A stretch of 64,000 nucleotides of DNA from Isoptericola halotolerans (lineage in GTDB: Bacteria > Actinomycetota > Actinomycetes > Actinomycetales > Cellulomonadaceae). Position numbers and translations under genes: made by a program. The notes below the pieces were generated by a model. That model made no database searches and was not told the origin of the DNA. It was given only the letters and a program-made list of their open reading frames with translations. Where the stretch lies: contig NZ_PVTX01000006.1 in the NCBI RefSeq assembly GCF_003003075.1, positions 186,001 through 250,000 on the forward strand. Direction: 5' to 3'. This document shows positions 18,402 to 27,567 of the stretch, piece by piece; position 1 is the stretch's first letter, and every line of letters begins with the position of its first letter.

Positions 18402-19886
18402 GTGTCCGCCATGAGTGATCTGATCGCCGAGCACGCCGAGCTGGCCGAGGGGGACCTCGAGTGGCTCCACCTGCTGGTCGGTGACTGGCAGATCGTCTCC
18501 GACCTCGCCTTCGCCGACCTCGTCCTGTGGCTGCCCACGGCCGACGGCCGGTTCGTCGCCGTCGCGCAGTGCCGCCCCAGCACCGGGGCCACCGTGCACT
18601 ACGACGACGTCGTCGGCTCGTTCGCCCCCGAGGGCCAGCGCCCGCAGCTCGCCGCCGCGATGAGCGAGGGCCGTGCGCAGCGCTCCCGCGAGCCACGCTG
18701 GTTCGGCGCCTACGCGGTGCGCGAGGAGGCCGTGCCCGTGGTGCACGACGGGCGCGCGATCGCCGTGGTCGCCCGGCAGACCAACCTCGGTTCGGGGCGC
18801 ACACCCAGCCGTCTGGAGCTCAACTACATCGAGTCCGCGGACGACCTGCTGGCCATGATCGGCCGCGGCGAGTACCCCTCGCCGAACGCGGCGACCGGGC
18901 CACGGCGCGGCGCCCCGCGCGTCGGCGACGGACTCATCAGGCTCAACTCCGAGGGTGAGGTCCTCTACGCCAGCCCCAACGCGCTGTCGTGCTTCCACCG
19001 GCTGGGCGTCATCGGTCCGCTGGTCGGCCAGTCCCTGGTCGAGGTGACCGCCGGGATCGCCGAGCAGCAGAGCACCGTCGACGAGTCGCTGCCACTGGTG
19101 GTCATGGGCCGGGCGCCGTGGCGCACGGACATCGAGGCGGGCCGGGCCGCGCTGTCGCTGCGTGCCCTGCCGCTCACCGACCGCGGCCAGCGCATCGGCG
19201 CGGTCCTGCTGTGCCGCGACGTCTCCGAGCTGCGCCGGCGCGAGCGCGAGCTGATGACCAAGGACGCGACGATCCGTGAGATCCACCACCGCGTCAAGAA
19301 CAACCTGGCCACGGTGGCGGCGCTGCTGCGGCTGCAGGCCCGGCGCATGGAGGTCCCGGAGGCGCGGGCGGCGCTCGAGGAGGCGATGCGGCGCGTCGCC
19401 ACCATCTCGCTGGTGCACGAGTCCCTGTCCCAGACGCTCGACGAGAGCGTCGAGCTCGACGACATGCTCAAGCGCGCGCTGCGTCTCGCGGCCGACGTCG
19501 CCTCGACACGCGCCCAGATCAGCACCCGTCAGAGCGGCTCGTTCGGGCTCGTGCCGGCCCAGGACGCCACCCCGCTCGCCCTGGTGCTCACGGAGCTGGT
19601 GACCAACGCCGTCGAGCACGGCTTCCCGGGCCAGGAGTCCGGCACGGTCTCGATCGACGTCGAGCGCGAGGACTCGTCGCTGCGCGTGGTCGTGGCGGAC
19701 GACGGCGTCGGGATGCGGGACGGGATCGACGAGCTCGGTCGGGCGTCCCGCAGCGGGCTCGGGTCGCAGATCGTCAAGACGCTCGTCGTCAACGAGCTGC
19801 GCGGCACGATCGACTGGCTCCCGCGCGAGGGCGGCGGGACGCAGGTCGTCCTGCAGGTTCACCTGCGGGGCGACGCGCAGCGCTGA
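18402..19886 (+). CDS. pdtaS: PdtaS-type sensor histidine kinase
   Basis: 494 aa cytosolic kinase: N-terminal GAF domain (about residues 1-150), PAS domain (about 170-280) and a HisKA_2 kinase core. The phospho-acceptor motif is IHHRVKNNL (His295/His296), typical of the HWE/HisKA_2 group; the ATP site has LVLTELVTNAVEHGFPG and DDGVGMRDG. Known members pair with the ANTAR RNA-binding regulator PdtaR, which is not in this window. The convergent order pdtaS-whiB1 matches mycobacteria (Rv3220c/Rv3219), supporting orthology. No transmembrane segment, so it senses an intracellular signal. Confidence 0.92.
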   Translation: MSAMSDLIAEHAELAEGDLEWLHLLVGDWQIVSDLAFADLVLWLPTADGRFVAVAQCRPSTGATVHYDDVVGSFAPEGQRPQLAAAMSEGRAQRSREPRWFGAYAVREEAVPVVHDGRAIAVVARQTNLGSGRTPSRLELNYIESADDLLAMIGRGEYPSPNAATGPRRGAPRVGDGLIRLNSEGEVLYASPNALSCFHRLGVIGPLVGQSLVEVTAGIAEQQSTVDESLPLVVMGRAPWRTDIEAGRAALSLRALPLTDRGQRIGAVLLCRDVSELRRRERELMTKDATIREIHHRVKNNLATVAALLRLQARRMEVPEARAALEEAMRRVATISLVHESLSQTLDESVELDDMLKRALRLAADVASTRAQISTRQSGSFGLVPAQDATPLALVLTELVTNAVEHGFPGQESGTVSIDVEREDSSLRVVVADDGVGMRDGIDELGRASRSGLGSQIVKTLVVNELRGTIDWLPREGGGTQVVLQVHLRGDAQR

Positions 19887-19940
19887 GCACACGCAGAAGG
19901 GCTCCCCCGCCCAGGAGCGGGGGAGCCCTTCTGCGTGTGC
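19887..19940. terminator. Bidirectional terminator between pdtaS and whiB1
   Basis: Perfect 24-bp stem, arms 19887-19910 and 19917-19940, with a 6-base loop, occupying nearly all of the 63-bp convergent gap. On each strand it follows a stop codon directly. Confidence 0.88.
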
Positions 19941-19949
19941 GCGGTGGCG

Positions 19950-20198
19950 TCAGCCGGCGCGGCGGGCGCGGGCGGTGCGACGCTTGAGGGCGCGGCGCTC
20001 GTCCTCGCTCATGCCGCCCCAGACGCCGGCGTCCTGCCCGGACTCCATGGCCCACTTGAGGCAGTTGTCGACGACGTCGCAGCGACGGCAGACAGCCTTG
20101 GCCTCTTCGATCTGCATGAGGGCCGGGCCGGTGTTGCCGATGGGGAAGAAGAGCTCGGGGTCCTCGTCGAGGCAGGCTGCCTTGTGGCGCCAGTCCAT
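19950..20198 (-). CDS. whiB1: WhiB1/WblE-type iron-sulfur transcriptional regulator
   Basis: 82 aa with four cluster ligands Cys9, Cys37, Cys40 and Cys46, the same spacing as mycobacterial WhiB1, followed by GVWGGMSEDERRALKRR, the beta-turn and basic DNA-binding tail. Start MDWRHKAAC is diagnostic of this clade. WhiB1 carries a [4Fe-4S] cluster and binds the primary sigma factor region 4. ATG 20198 has a GAGGAG ribosome site. The 228-bp upstream region is comparatively AT-rich and should hold its promoter; I see no convincing -35/-10 pair there. Confidence 0.93.
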   Translation of the reverse strand: MDWRHKAACLDEDPELFFPIGNTGPALMQIEEAKAVCRRCDVVDNCLKWAMESGQDAGVWGGMSEDERRALKRRTARARRAG

Positions 20199-20412
20199 GT
20201 CATCTCCTCAATGGTCGTGGATCCGCTCCGGACGGCGCACGGCCAACTGGGCATGCCGCAAGGCAGCCGTCTCCGGTTCGGATCGTTCAGGGGGGGCGGA
20301 ATCTCTGTCCAGAATCACACCTCGTGAAGGCCGGCACAAGGGGTTACGGCCAGATTTCTGTCCCGTGAACCCTGAGGGTTTCATCACACTGCACAAACTT
20401 TCCCGCGGGCCG

Positions 20413-20418
20413 TATCCT
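20413..20418 (+). promoter_or_regulatory. -10 hexamer TATCCT, candidate leaderless promoter
   Basis: TATCCT ends 8 nt before the ATG at 20427 of the small membrane protein; no Shine-Dalgarno is visible. Confidence 0.45.
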
Positions 20419-20426
20419 GGCGTGTC

Positions 20427-20861
20427 ATGCCAGGTCCTGCCGCTCCTCCCCCCGAGACCGGTCCGCTCCCGCCGCCGGGCACCCGCCCCGGCGGTGCGCT
20501 GGTCGCGGTCCTCGTGGCCGTCGGGCTCGAGGCGGTGGCCATGGTCATCTTCGCGGGGGCCGTGGTCGTCGAGCTGGTGGGTGGCCGTTCCGGCAGCACC
20601 GGCGTCAGCGTCTTCGTGGTGCTGTTCTTCCTCGGTCTGGCCGCGCTCCTCGTCGGCAGCGGCCGCGCACTGTGGCGCGGACGACGCCGAGGGCGGTCCC
20701 CGGTCGCCGGCTGGCAGATCTTCCAGGGCATCCTCGGCGTCTCGCTGCTGACCAGCGGCTCACCGGCGGCGGTCGCGGGCGGCATCGCACTGCTGGTCCT
20801 CGCCGCTGGCACCCTCCTGGGCCTCATGACGCGCTCGGTGCTCGAGCACACCGCCGACTGA
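20427..20861 (+). CDS. Small integral membrane protein, function unknown
   Basis: 144 aa. A Pro-rich N-terminal tail (residues 1-22) is followed by about four hydrophobic segments (GALVAVLVAVGLEAVAMVIF, VFVVLFFLGLAALLVGSGRAL, WQIFQGILGVSLLTS, AAVAGGIALLVLAAGTLLGL), with a basic RRGRRRG loop that is probably cytoplasmic. No enzymatic motif is seen. It ends 18 bp before the convergent FtsK-like gene. Confidence 0.7.
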   Translation: MPGPAAPPPETGPLPPPGTRPGGALVAVLVAVGLEAVAMVIFAGAVVVELVGGRSGSTGVSVFVVLFFLGLAALLVGSGRALWRGRRRGRSPVAGWQIFQGILGVSLLTSGSPAAVAGGIALLVLAAGTLLGLMTRSVLEHTAD

Positions 20862-20879
20862 CACCGACGGGCGGGGCGC

Positions 20880-23800
20880 TCAGGGCCCGGCGGCCTGCAG
20901 CGGGGCGGCGGTGCCCGCCGTCAGCAGCGCCCCGCGTCCAGGCCGCGCAGGTCCGGGGTCGGCGACGTCGGTGAGCGGCGTGCCGAAAACCTCGTCGGCC
21001 TCCCGACCACCCGGTGCGAGCACGACACCGGTGCGCAACGCCCGCAGCTCGGCCAACGGACCCCGGTGCGCCATCAGGGCGTTCTGCGTCGTGGCCGACG
21101 CCACGAGCACGAGCCCGCTCTCCTCGACCAGCGTGCCCAGGCGTTCGACCTCCACGGGGCAGGTCTGGGCGAGCGCGTCGAGGTCGTCGACGACGACGCA
21201 GGAAGTGCCACCACCGCTGTCGTCCGGAGAGGAGCCGTGGCCGGCCGAGGTCAGCTCCTCGACCAGCCGCCGGAACGCTGCCGGGGAGGGCGGCGACGCC
21301 CGGTGCCCGCCGGCCTCGGTACGCAGCACGGCGTCCCGTGAGACGACGGCGGCGAGCCGGCCCTCCGCCGCGAGCCGGCGGACGACGGTCCGCAGCACCG
21401 TGGACCGGCCCGCGCCGCGGGGACCCACGACGAGCGCCCCGCCGCTGACGTCCAGCGCGACCGGTCCCGCGGCGTCGCCCCCCACTCCGACCAGGACGTT
21501 CCCGTCGCCCGGCGGGCCCGCCGGGGGCCCGCCCGGATCGGCGGCGGCCCGCCCGAGGTCGTCCCACGTCAGCCGTGCCGGCAGCGCCCGGACCCGGGCC
21601 GGCGGCTGGCGCGACGGTGCGCCGGGGTGCTCGTGGTCGAGGACTTCCGGTCCGCCCGCACGCGGCGCGAGCACCTGGCAGAGCAGGGGCTCGCCCGCCG
21701 GGAGCCAGGCCGCGCGCCCCGCCGGCCCGCCGCTGCCGGCCAGCGCCCCCGGCGCTCCCAGCATCACGTCCGAGTGCTGGTCGGCGCCGAGCAGCACCAG
21801 TCGCGGGCCGACGCGTGCCGCGACGCCACCGACCGAGGCCGTGTCGGCCGTGAGGGCGAAGGCCGCGTGCCCGGCGGCGAGCGCGCCGACCAGCGGGTCC
21901 CAGGCACCCGGCCCCGCGAGCGCCGCGCGGAGCTCCTCCACGCCGTCCACGACGACGAGGGTGCGGGCCGCGCCGCCGTCCAGGGCCGGCGGTCGGTCCA
22001 GCAGCCGGAGGAGCCGGCGTGCGCGGCGTGGGTCGTCGGGTCCGGTGACGGTCCCGAGGCCCGGATGGTGCGCCAGGGCCGCGAAGGCCCGCCCCGACGC
22101 CGGGGGGACGAGCGCGTGGACGTGCCAGCCGCGGGTCAGCGCGGCGGTGGCGAGGGACAGCAGGGCCGTGGTGCGGCCGGACCTGGTGGGTCCCAGGACA
22201 GCGAGGTGCCCGGCCGTGGGCCGCCAGTGCACGACGAGGCGCCGCTGGGCGTCCGGGTCGTCCGCGAGCGCCAGCGGGAGCGCCTCGGGGGACTCGTCCA
22301 CCGCCGGCGCGCCGTCCAGGTCTGCCTCGGCGACGCGGGTCGGCAGCGCAGGCAGCCAGGGCGGGGGACCGGGGCGGTGGCCCAGCCGTGCGGCGGCCCG
22401 GCGGGCGACCTCCACGGCGGTGTCCACGGGATCCTCGCGACGGTTGGTCGGCCGCTCGTCACCGGTCCGGTCGCGCGGTCCCGGCGCGGCGGCGGACACC
22501 GCGCCGTCGTGCGCACCGACGTCCGGGGCGGGCCGCCGCCAGGTGGGCGCCCGACGGACGGCCGGGCCGTCGTCGTCGGGCGACGTCCCCGCGTGCGCGC
22601 ACTGGAGCGCGACGGGCGTGCCGGCGCCGATGCGGAGCACCGCGCGCCCCGGTGCGCCGACGGGGATGCGGGCCGCCGCCGCATGGTCCACGACGTCGTG
22701 CGAGTCTGCCGCGTCCACGACCCGCAGCGCGATCCTGGCCGAGACGTTCGCGCGGACGTCGGTGCTGACTGCCCCGGAGGGACGCTGCGTCGCGAGCACG
22801 AGGTGGACCCCCAAGGACCGTCCCTGGGCGGCGATCCGCAGCAGCCCGGGCAGGAAGTCCGGCAGGTCGTCGGCGAGCGCGCGGAACTCGTCGATGACCA
22901 CCACGAGGCGGGGCAGCGTGCCGGGCGGCGCGTCGTCGAGCGAGGCTGCCCGGCATCCTGCCAGGACGCGCTCCCGGCGGTGCAGCTCCGCACGCAGCCC
23001 CGCGAGAGCCCGGCCGGCGAGCCCCGGCTCCAGGTCGGTCACCTGACCGACGACGTGGGGCAGGTCGGCGCAGCGACCGAACGAGGCCCCGCCCTTGAAG
23101 TCCACCAGCGCCAGTGCGAGGTCGGCAGGGGACCGGCTCAGCGCCAGCCCGAGCACGAGCGACTGCAGCAGCTCGGACTTGCCGGCGCCCGTGGTCCCGG
23201 CGACCAGCAGGTGCGGCCCGTCGGCGACCAGGTCCAGCGTGACCGTGGTGCCGGAGCCGTCGACACCGAGCGGCACCCGCCACCCGGTGGCCGCGGCCCA
23301 GCGCCGAGCGGGGTCGAGGCCGTCCAGCAGGCCGGCGAGCGGCACGACGTCGGGCAGGCCGGGGTCGGTCACGTCCGCACCGCCGGGCTCCGGCGGCGGG
23401 AGCAGTGCCGGTGCCGCGGTCGTCGCCGTGTCGAGGTCGGCCGGCGAGCGCCGCAGGCCACGCAGCCCGGCCAGGCGGCGGGCGGTGCGTTCGGCGCAGG
23501 CGGACGTGACCCCGACGCCGGGGCCGGTGGTGTCGGTGCCGTCGAGAGCCGTCCGGTGGGCCCGGCCGTCCGCCCCGACCCGCAGCGACGCCCGGCACCA
23601 GGACGGGGCGGGCACCTCCCGGCCGTCGGGTCCGTGCGGCAGGCACAGCACGACGAGGTCGCCCCGTCGGGCCGCCTCGTCCGCGGCACGGTGGGCCGCG
23701 TGGTCCGGGGTGTCGACCACCAGCACCCGGGCCTCACCGGCCGGATCCCCACCCGCGCGGGGACCGTCGGCGTCCGCGAGCCATCGGCACCACGCCCAGG

Positions 23801-24890
23801 CCTCGTGCCCCTGCCCGGTCACCTGCACCGTGGCCCCGGCCGCGGCGAGATCGACGACGACGGCGCGGGCGGCCGCGCGGTCGGCGCCGACCTCGCCGCG
23901 CACCACGAGAGCGCCGTCCGGCAGCAGGTCGGCGGGGGTGCGGCCGGCTCGCGCAGGATCCCGGTGATCGGCGTCGCGGGCCCGTGCGGCGAGAGCGTCG
24001 AGCGCGCGGCGCCAGGCGACGTCCGACGCCTGGTGCACGGCGGCGACCCGGGCGGCGGTGCGGCCCGGGGCCGTGCCGACCGGAGACGCCCCGGGCGCCG
24101 TGGGCTGGTCCTGTGCGCGTCGACGGCGGACGGCGGCCACCACCTGCGGGACGAGTGCGACCACAGCGACCAGCGAGAACAGCGCGTACAGCGGCTGCCG
24201 GAGCATCACCGCCAGCGTGATCGAGCCGAGGACGGGGACCAGCCCGGTGAGGAGCATCGCCGGGTTGAGCGGCAGGGCGGTGGAGCGCTCCGGTGGCGCG
24301 GGGGCGAGCCAGGCGGTGACGTCGCCGGAACGGAGCAGCTCGTACCGGGTGCTGGCCACCTCGAGGAGCACGCCGGCCCGCCAGCGACGCCGCGTGGGTC
24401 CCAGCCGACGACGGCGCTCGCGGCCGGCGTCCGTGCGCACCAGCGCGCTGTGCGGCGGACCCGTGGGCAGGCGCCGCAGGGCACGGCGGTCAGGGTGCAC
24501 CCGCACGCGGTCGCGGGAGTCGACGCGCAGGGTCACCCGCCTCCCACCGCGGCCGAGGGTGACGGGAGACCCGGGTGCCAGGGGTATCGTCTCGCCGGCG
24601 TCCGTACCGGTGGTGGGCGTGACGAGCCAGGGACTGCGCAGCGCGGCGACGTCCGGGGACGGCGGGGCCGACGATCCCGGACCGGTGACGCGGAGGGTCG
24701 CCCCGGGCAGCAGGGGACGGTGCCCGACGACGGCGTCGTCGCCGACGGGGGTGGTGTCGGCGGTCAGCGGCGCGTGCCCCAGCTCGGGGCGGCGGACCAG
24801 CCGGGCCAGCGGGACGCGGAGGTCGCCGAGCCGGGCGCCGTCGGGCAGCTCGACGTCCTCGCCGGGGTGCAGCGTGAGGCGGACGGACAT
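20880..24890 (-). CDS. FHA-like / FtsK-SpoIIIE multi-ATPase protein (EccC/EssC-like)
   Basis: 1336 aa. An N-terminal FHA-like region (about 1-190, with PVTLGRGGRRVTL) precedes two membrane helices (about 205-252). Three P-loop ATPase modules follow. Module 1 has a canonical Walker A GTTGAGKSELLQS (about residue 563) and Walker B VVVIDEFRAL (about 663). Modules 2 and 3 carry GPTRSGRTT (about 898) and GPRGAGRST (about 1154), where the Walker Lys is Arg. This is the architecture of the type VII secretion motor (EccC/EssC), which recruits and drives export of WXG100-type substrates. No WXG100, EccB/D/E or mycosin gene is adjacent, so a T7SS role is inference; a stand-alone DNA or protein pump is possible. 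Confidence 0.8.
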   Translation of the reverse strand: MSVRLTLHPGEDVELPDGARLGDLRVPLARLVRRPELGHAPLTADTTPVGDDAVVGHRPLLPGATLRVTGPGSSAPPSPDVAALRSPWLVTPTTGTDAGETIPLAPGSPVTLGRGGRRVTLRVDSRDRVRVHPDRRALRRLPTGPPHSALVRTDAGRERRRRLGPTRRRWRAGVLLEVASTRYELLRSGDVTAWLAPAPPERSTALPLNPAMLLTGLVPVLGSITLAVMLRQPLYALFSLVAVVALVPQVVAAVRRRRAQDQPTAPGASPVGTAPGRTAARVAAVHQASDVAWRRALDALAARARDADHRDPARAGRTPADLLPDGALVVRGEVGADRAAARAVVVDLAAAGATVQVTGQGHEAWAWCRWLADADGPRAGGDPAGEARVLVVDTPDHAAHRAADEAARRGDLVVLCLPHGPDGREVPAPSWCRASLRVGADGRAHRTALDGTDTTGPGVGVTSACAERTARRLAGLRGLRRSPADLDTATTAAPALLPPPEPGGADVTDPGLPDVVPLAGLLDGLDPARRWAAATGWRVPLGVDGSGTTVTLDLVADGPHLLVAGTTGAGKSELLQSLVLGLALSRSPADLALALVDFKGGASFGRCADLPHVVGQVTDLEPGLAGRALAGLRAELHRRERVLAGCRAASLDDAPPGTLPRLVVVIDEFRALADDLPDFLPGLLRIAAQGRSLGVHLVLATQRPSGAVSTDVRANVSARIALRVVDAADSHDVVDHAAAARIPVGAPGRAVLRIGAGTPVALQCAHAGTSPDDDGPAVRRAPTWRRPAPDVGAHDGAVSAAAPGPRDRTGDERPTNRREDPVDTAVEVARRAAARLGHRPGPPPWLPALPTRVAEADLDGAPAVDESPEALPLALADDPDAQRRLVVHWRPTAGHLAVLGPTRSGRTTALLSLATAALTRGWHVHALVPPASGRAFAALAHHPGLGTVTGPDDPRRARRLLRLLDRPPALDGGAARTLVVVDGVEELRAALAGPGAWDPLVGALAAGHAAFALTADTASVGGVAARVGPRLVLLGADQHSDVMLGAPGALAGSGGPAGRAAWLPAGEPLLCQVLAPRAGGPEVLDHEHPGAPSRQPPARVRALPARLTWDDLGRAAADPGGPPAGPPGDGNVLVGVGGDAAGPVALDVSGGALVVGPRGAGRSTVLRTVVRRLAAEGRLAAVVSRDAVLRTEAGGHRASPPSPAAFRRLVEELTSAGHGSSPDDSGGGTSCVVVDDLDALAQTCPVEVERLGTLVEESGLVLVASATTQNALMAHRGPLAELRALRTGVVLAPGGREADEVFGTPLTDVADPGPARPGRGALLTAGTAAPLQAAGP

Positions 24891-24926
24891 GGCACCAGCG
24901 TGCCGCCTTCGGGCACACGACCGCCC

Positions 24927-24953
24927 GCGTCGTCCACAGGGTGTGGACGACGC
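24927..24953. terminator. Hairpin after the ABC exporter operon
   Basis: 12-bp perfect arms GCGTCGTCCACA (24927-24938) and TGTGGACGACGC (24942-24953), loop GGG, located 29 bp past the permease stop and 37 bp before the FtsK-like start (minus strand). Each arm contains a 9-mer one base off the actinobacterial DnaA box, but a terminator is the simpler reading. Confidence 0.6.
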
Positions 24954-24981
24954 AGGCGGCCGGGTTCGGCGCGGAGCCGGG

Positions 24982-27567
24982 TCAGTCCGCGGCGAGCGCC
25001 TCCACGGGGGAGGCCTTGAGCGCCGTGCGCGCCGGGGCCACCGAGGCGACCAGGCCGGCCGCCAGGGCGACCACCAGCACCAGCGTCACGTCGAGCCAGG
25101 GGACCGTGAGGGTGACGTCACCCATGATCCCCAGCGCAGCCGCTGATCCGCCCCACCCGTACACCAGCCCCAGCACGATGCCGAGCACCGCGCCGACACC
25201 CGCGATGAGCAGGCCCTCGATCGCCAGCATCCCGCGCAGCTGGGACTTCGACAGGCCGATCGCGCGCAGCGTCGCGGACTCCTTGCGCCGCTCGATCACG
25301 GAGAGCGACAGGGTGTTCGCCACGCCGATCAGCGCGATGACCACGGCCACGGCCAGCAGGCCGAGGACGATCGCCAGCACCGTGTCGATCACCTCGTCGT
25401 ACATGGCGCGCTGCACCGCGATCCCCGTGACCTGGGCCGACTCGCCGGAGTCCGAGACGACGTCCTGGATGGTCGCGACGGTGCCGGCGGCGTCCGCCGA
25501 GTCCGCGAGGGCCACGTACATGTCGGTGACCACCGTGCCTGCCTGCACCTGGGGCAGGTCGTCGGCAGCGAGGTAGTTGACGTAGGGCTCCACCTCGTTC
25601 ACCGCGACGCTGAACGTCGCGGTGCCGTCGGCACCGGTGAGCGTCAGCCGGTCGCCGTCGGCGAGCTCCAGCGACTCGGCGTTGGTATAGCCCAGCAGGG
25701 CGGTGCCGGGCGCCAGGCCGTCGATGTGGTCGGGCGCGTTCAGCACCTCCCGGGCGGCGCCCGGGTCGAGCGCCGTGAAGTCCACCGACACGGGCTCGCC
25801 GTCTGGGTCGACGATGTCCGGCACGCCCAGCGACACGTCGGTCAGGTCGGTGATCGCCGCGACGTCGGCCACGCTCGAGACGTCGGCACGCAGGCCGTCC
25901 GACAGGGCCGTCCGGGCGCCCTCCTCGTCGTAGGTCGAGCTGGACACCTCGACGTCCACCGGGAACTGCTCGTCGAGCGCCGACGTCAGCGAGGTCCGGG
26001 CGCTGGCCGCGCCGGTCGACATCATCGCCACGAGGGTCACACCGATGAGCAGGGCGGTGCTCGTCGTCGCCGTGCGCCGCGGGTTGCGCAACGTGTTGGC
26101 GCTGGCGAGCCGCGCCGTCGGGCCCGAGGCCCCGACCAGCCGGCCGGCGAGCGCCGCGACCTTCGGCAGCCAGAAGACGGCACCGACCGCCACACCGACG
26201 AACGACAGCGCACCGCCGGCGATCCCGGCCAGGACACCGAACGTGGGCTCCTGCGCCACCGTGCCGAGTGCCGCGCCCAGGCCGAGCAGCGCGAAGCCGA
26301 GCACGGCGGTCAGCATCGACAGCACGAGGCGCACGCGGCCCGCCCGGCGCGAGGCGGAGGGCGCGTCGGCGGGACGCAGCGCCGCCAGCGGAGCGACGCG
26401 CGTCGCGACCCGGGCGGGGACGAGCGCCGCACCCACGGTGACGAGCGTGCCGACGAGCACCGGGATCACCACGACCTGCCAGGTCAGCGTGATGCTGTCG
26501 GGCAGCGGCACCGGGAGGTCCATCGCGCCGGCGACCCAGAGGGCACCCTGCCCGAGCGCCGTGCCGAGCAGCACCCCGGCCACCGACGCGACGGCACCCA
26601 GGATCGCGGCCTCGGTGAGCACGCCGCGGCCCACCTGCGCCTTGTTCGCCCCGACGCACCGCAGCAGAGCCAGGGTGCGGGCACGCTGGGCGACCAGCAC
26701 CTGGAAGGTGTTGGCGATGACCAGACCGGCCACGACGAGGGCGATCGCGGCGAAGGTCAGCACAAAGATGAGGAACACCAGGTCCTGGCCGCCGGTCAGG
26801 CTCGCTGCCACGGTGGCGGCCCGTTCGTCGGTCGGCACCACCCAGCGGGCGTCTTCGGGGTCGGTCGTGCCACCCACCGCGGTGGCCAGCGCCGCCTGGA
26901 CGGCGGCGACGTCGGCTCCGGGCGAGACGGCGACCGCGACCTCCTCGGCTCCCACCTCGCCACCGTTCTCCTCGGCGCGCCAGGTCGCGAAGGTGTCGGC
27001 GTCGACGACGGCGGCACCACCCGTCTGCGAGTACGCGCCGTAGGGGTCGTCGAGGATCCCGACGACGACCGGTCGGACGGTCACCTGCTCCCAGCTGCCG
27101 TCCTCGGCGGGCACGCTGCGGTTCAGGTTGATGCGCTCGCCGGTCTCGACGCCGAGGCGTTCGGCGACGTCCTGCGGGAGCGCGATCTCGTCGTCCTGCG
27201 TCGGCATCGACCCGACCGTCGCGACCATCGGCATGAGCCGGTCGTCGGCGGTGGGGATGATGGTCTGGAAGACGGACCGCGCCCCGGCGGACAGCTCGGC
27301 GTAGGAGGCGCTCATCGGGGCCACGGAGTCCACGCCGTCGACCTCGCCGAGGGCGGCGACGTCCGTGACCGGGTCCTCGATCGTGGCGCCGACCACCAGG
27401 TCGGCGTCGGCGTACCGGGCGGCGATCGAGTCGTAGGTCGTGCGGGTGACGACGTCGCCCGCCAGCAGCGTCGCGGCGACGAACGCGGTGCCGATGACGA
27501 TGGCGATGCCGGCGGCCGCGAGCCGGCCGGAGCTGCGGCGCATCTGGGCCAGGGTGATCCGCAGCAT
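24982..27567 (-). CDS. FtsX-family ABC transporter permease (MacB/LolCE-like)
   Basis: 861 aa with two FtsX core domains. A first helix (about residues 14-36) precedes a large extracytoplasmic region, then clusters of helices around residues 255-400 and 430-540, a second extracellular domain, and three C-terminal helices ending with APARTALKASPVEALAAD, typical of the family. The ATG start shares one base with the ATPase stop (TGATG). Such permeases use ATP-driven mechanotransmission to move lipids, peptides or antibiotics from the membrane rather than forming a simple channel. The two-component system at 30187-32315 lies just upstream and could control it (inference). Confidence 0.88.
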   Translation of the reverse strand: MLRITLAQMRRSSGRLAAAGIAIVIGTAFVAATLLAGDVVTRTTYDSIAARYADADLVVGATIEDPVTDVAALGEVDGVDSVAPMSASYAELSAGARSVFQTIIPTADDRLMPMVATVGSMPTQDDEIALPQDVAERLGVETGERINLNRSVPAEDGSWEQVTVRPVVVGILDDPYGAYSQTGGAAVVDADTFATWRAEENGGEVGAEEVAVAVSPGADVAAVQAALATAVGGTTDPEDARWVVPTDERAATVAASLTGGQDLVFLIFVLTFAAIALVVAGLVIANTFQVLVAQRARTLALLRCVGANKAQVGRGVLTEAAILGAVASVAGVLLGTALGQGALWVAGAMDLPVPLPDSITLTWQVVVIPVLVGTLVTVGAALVPARVATRVAPLAALRPADAPSASRRAGRVRLVLSMLTAVLGFALLGLGAALGTVAQEPTFGVLAGIAGGALSFVGVAVGAVFWLPKVAALAGRLVGASGPTARLASANTLRNPRRTATTSTALLIGVTLVAMMSTGAASARTSLTSALDEQFPVDVEVSSSTYDEEGARTALSDGLRADVSSVADVAAITDLTDVSLGVPDIVDPDGEPVSVDFTALDPGAAREVLNAPDHIDGLAPGTALLGYTNAESLELADGDRLTLTGADGTATFSVAVNEVEPYVNYLAADDLPQVQAGTVVTDMYVALADSADAAGTVATIQDVVSDSGESAQVTGIAVQRAMYDEVIDTVLAIVLGLLAVAVVIALIGVANTLSLSVIERRKESATLRAIGLSKSQLRGMLAIEGLLIAGVGAVLGIVLGLVYGWGGSAAALGIMGDVTLTVPWLDVTLVLVVALAAGLVASVAPARTALKASPVEALAAD

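Noticed and set aside
24930-24950. Pair of inverted DnaA-box-like 9-mers (TCGTCCACA / TGTGGACGA)
   Set aside because: Each is one base off consensus, there are only two, and they are the arms of a terminator-like hairpin far from any replication gene.
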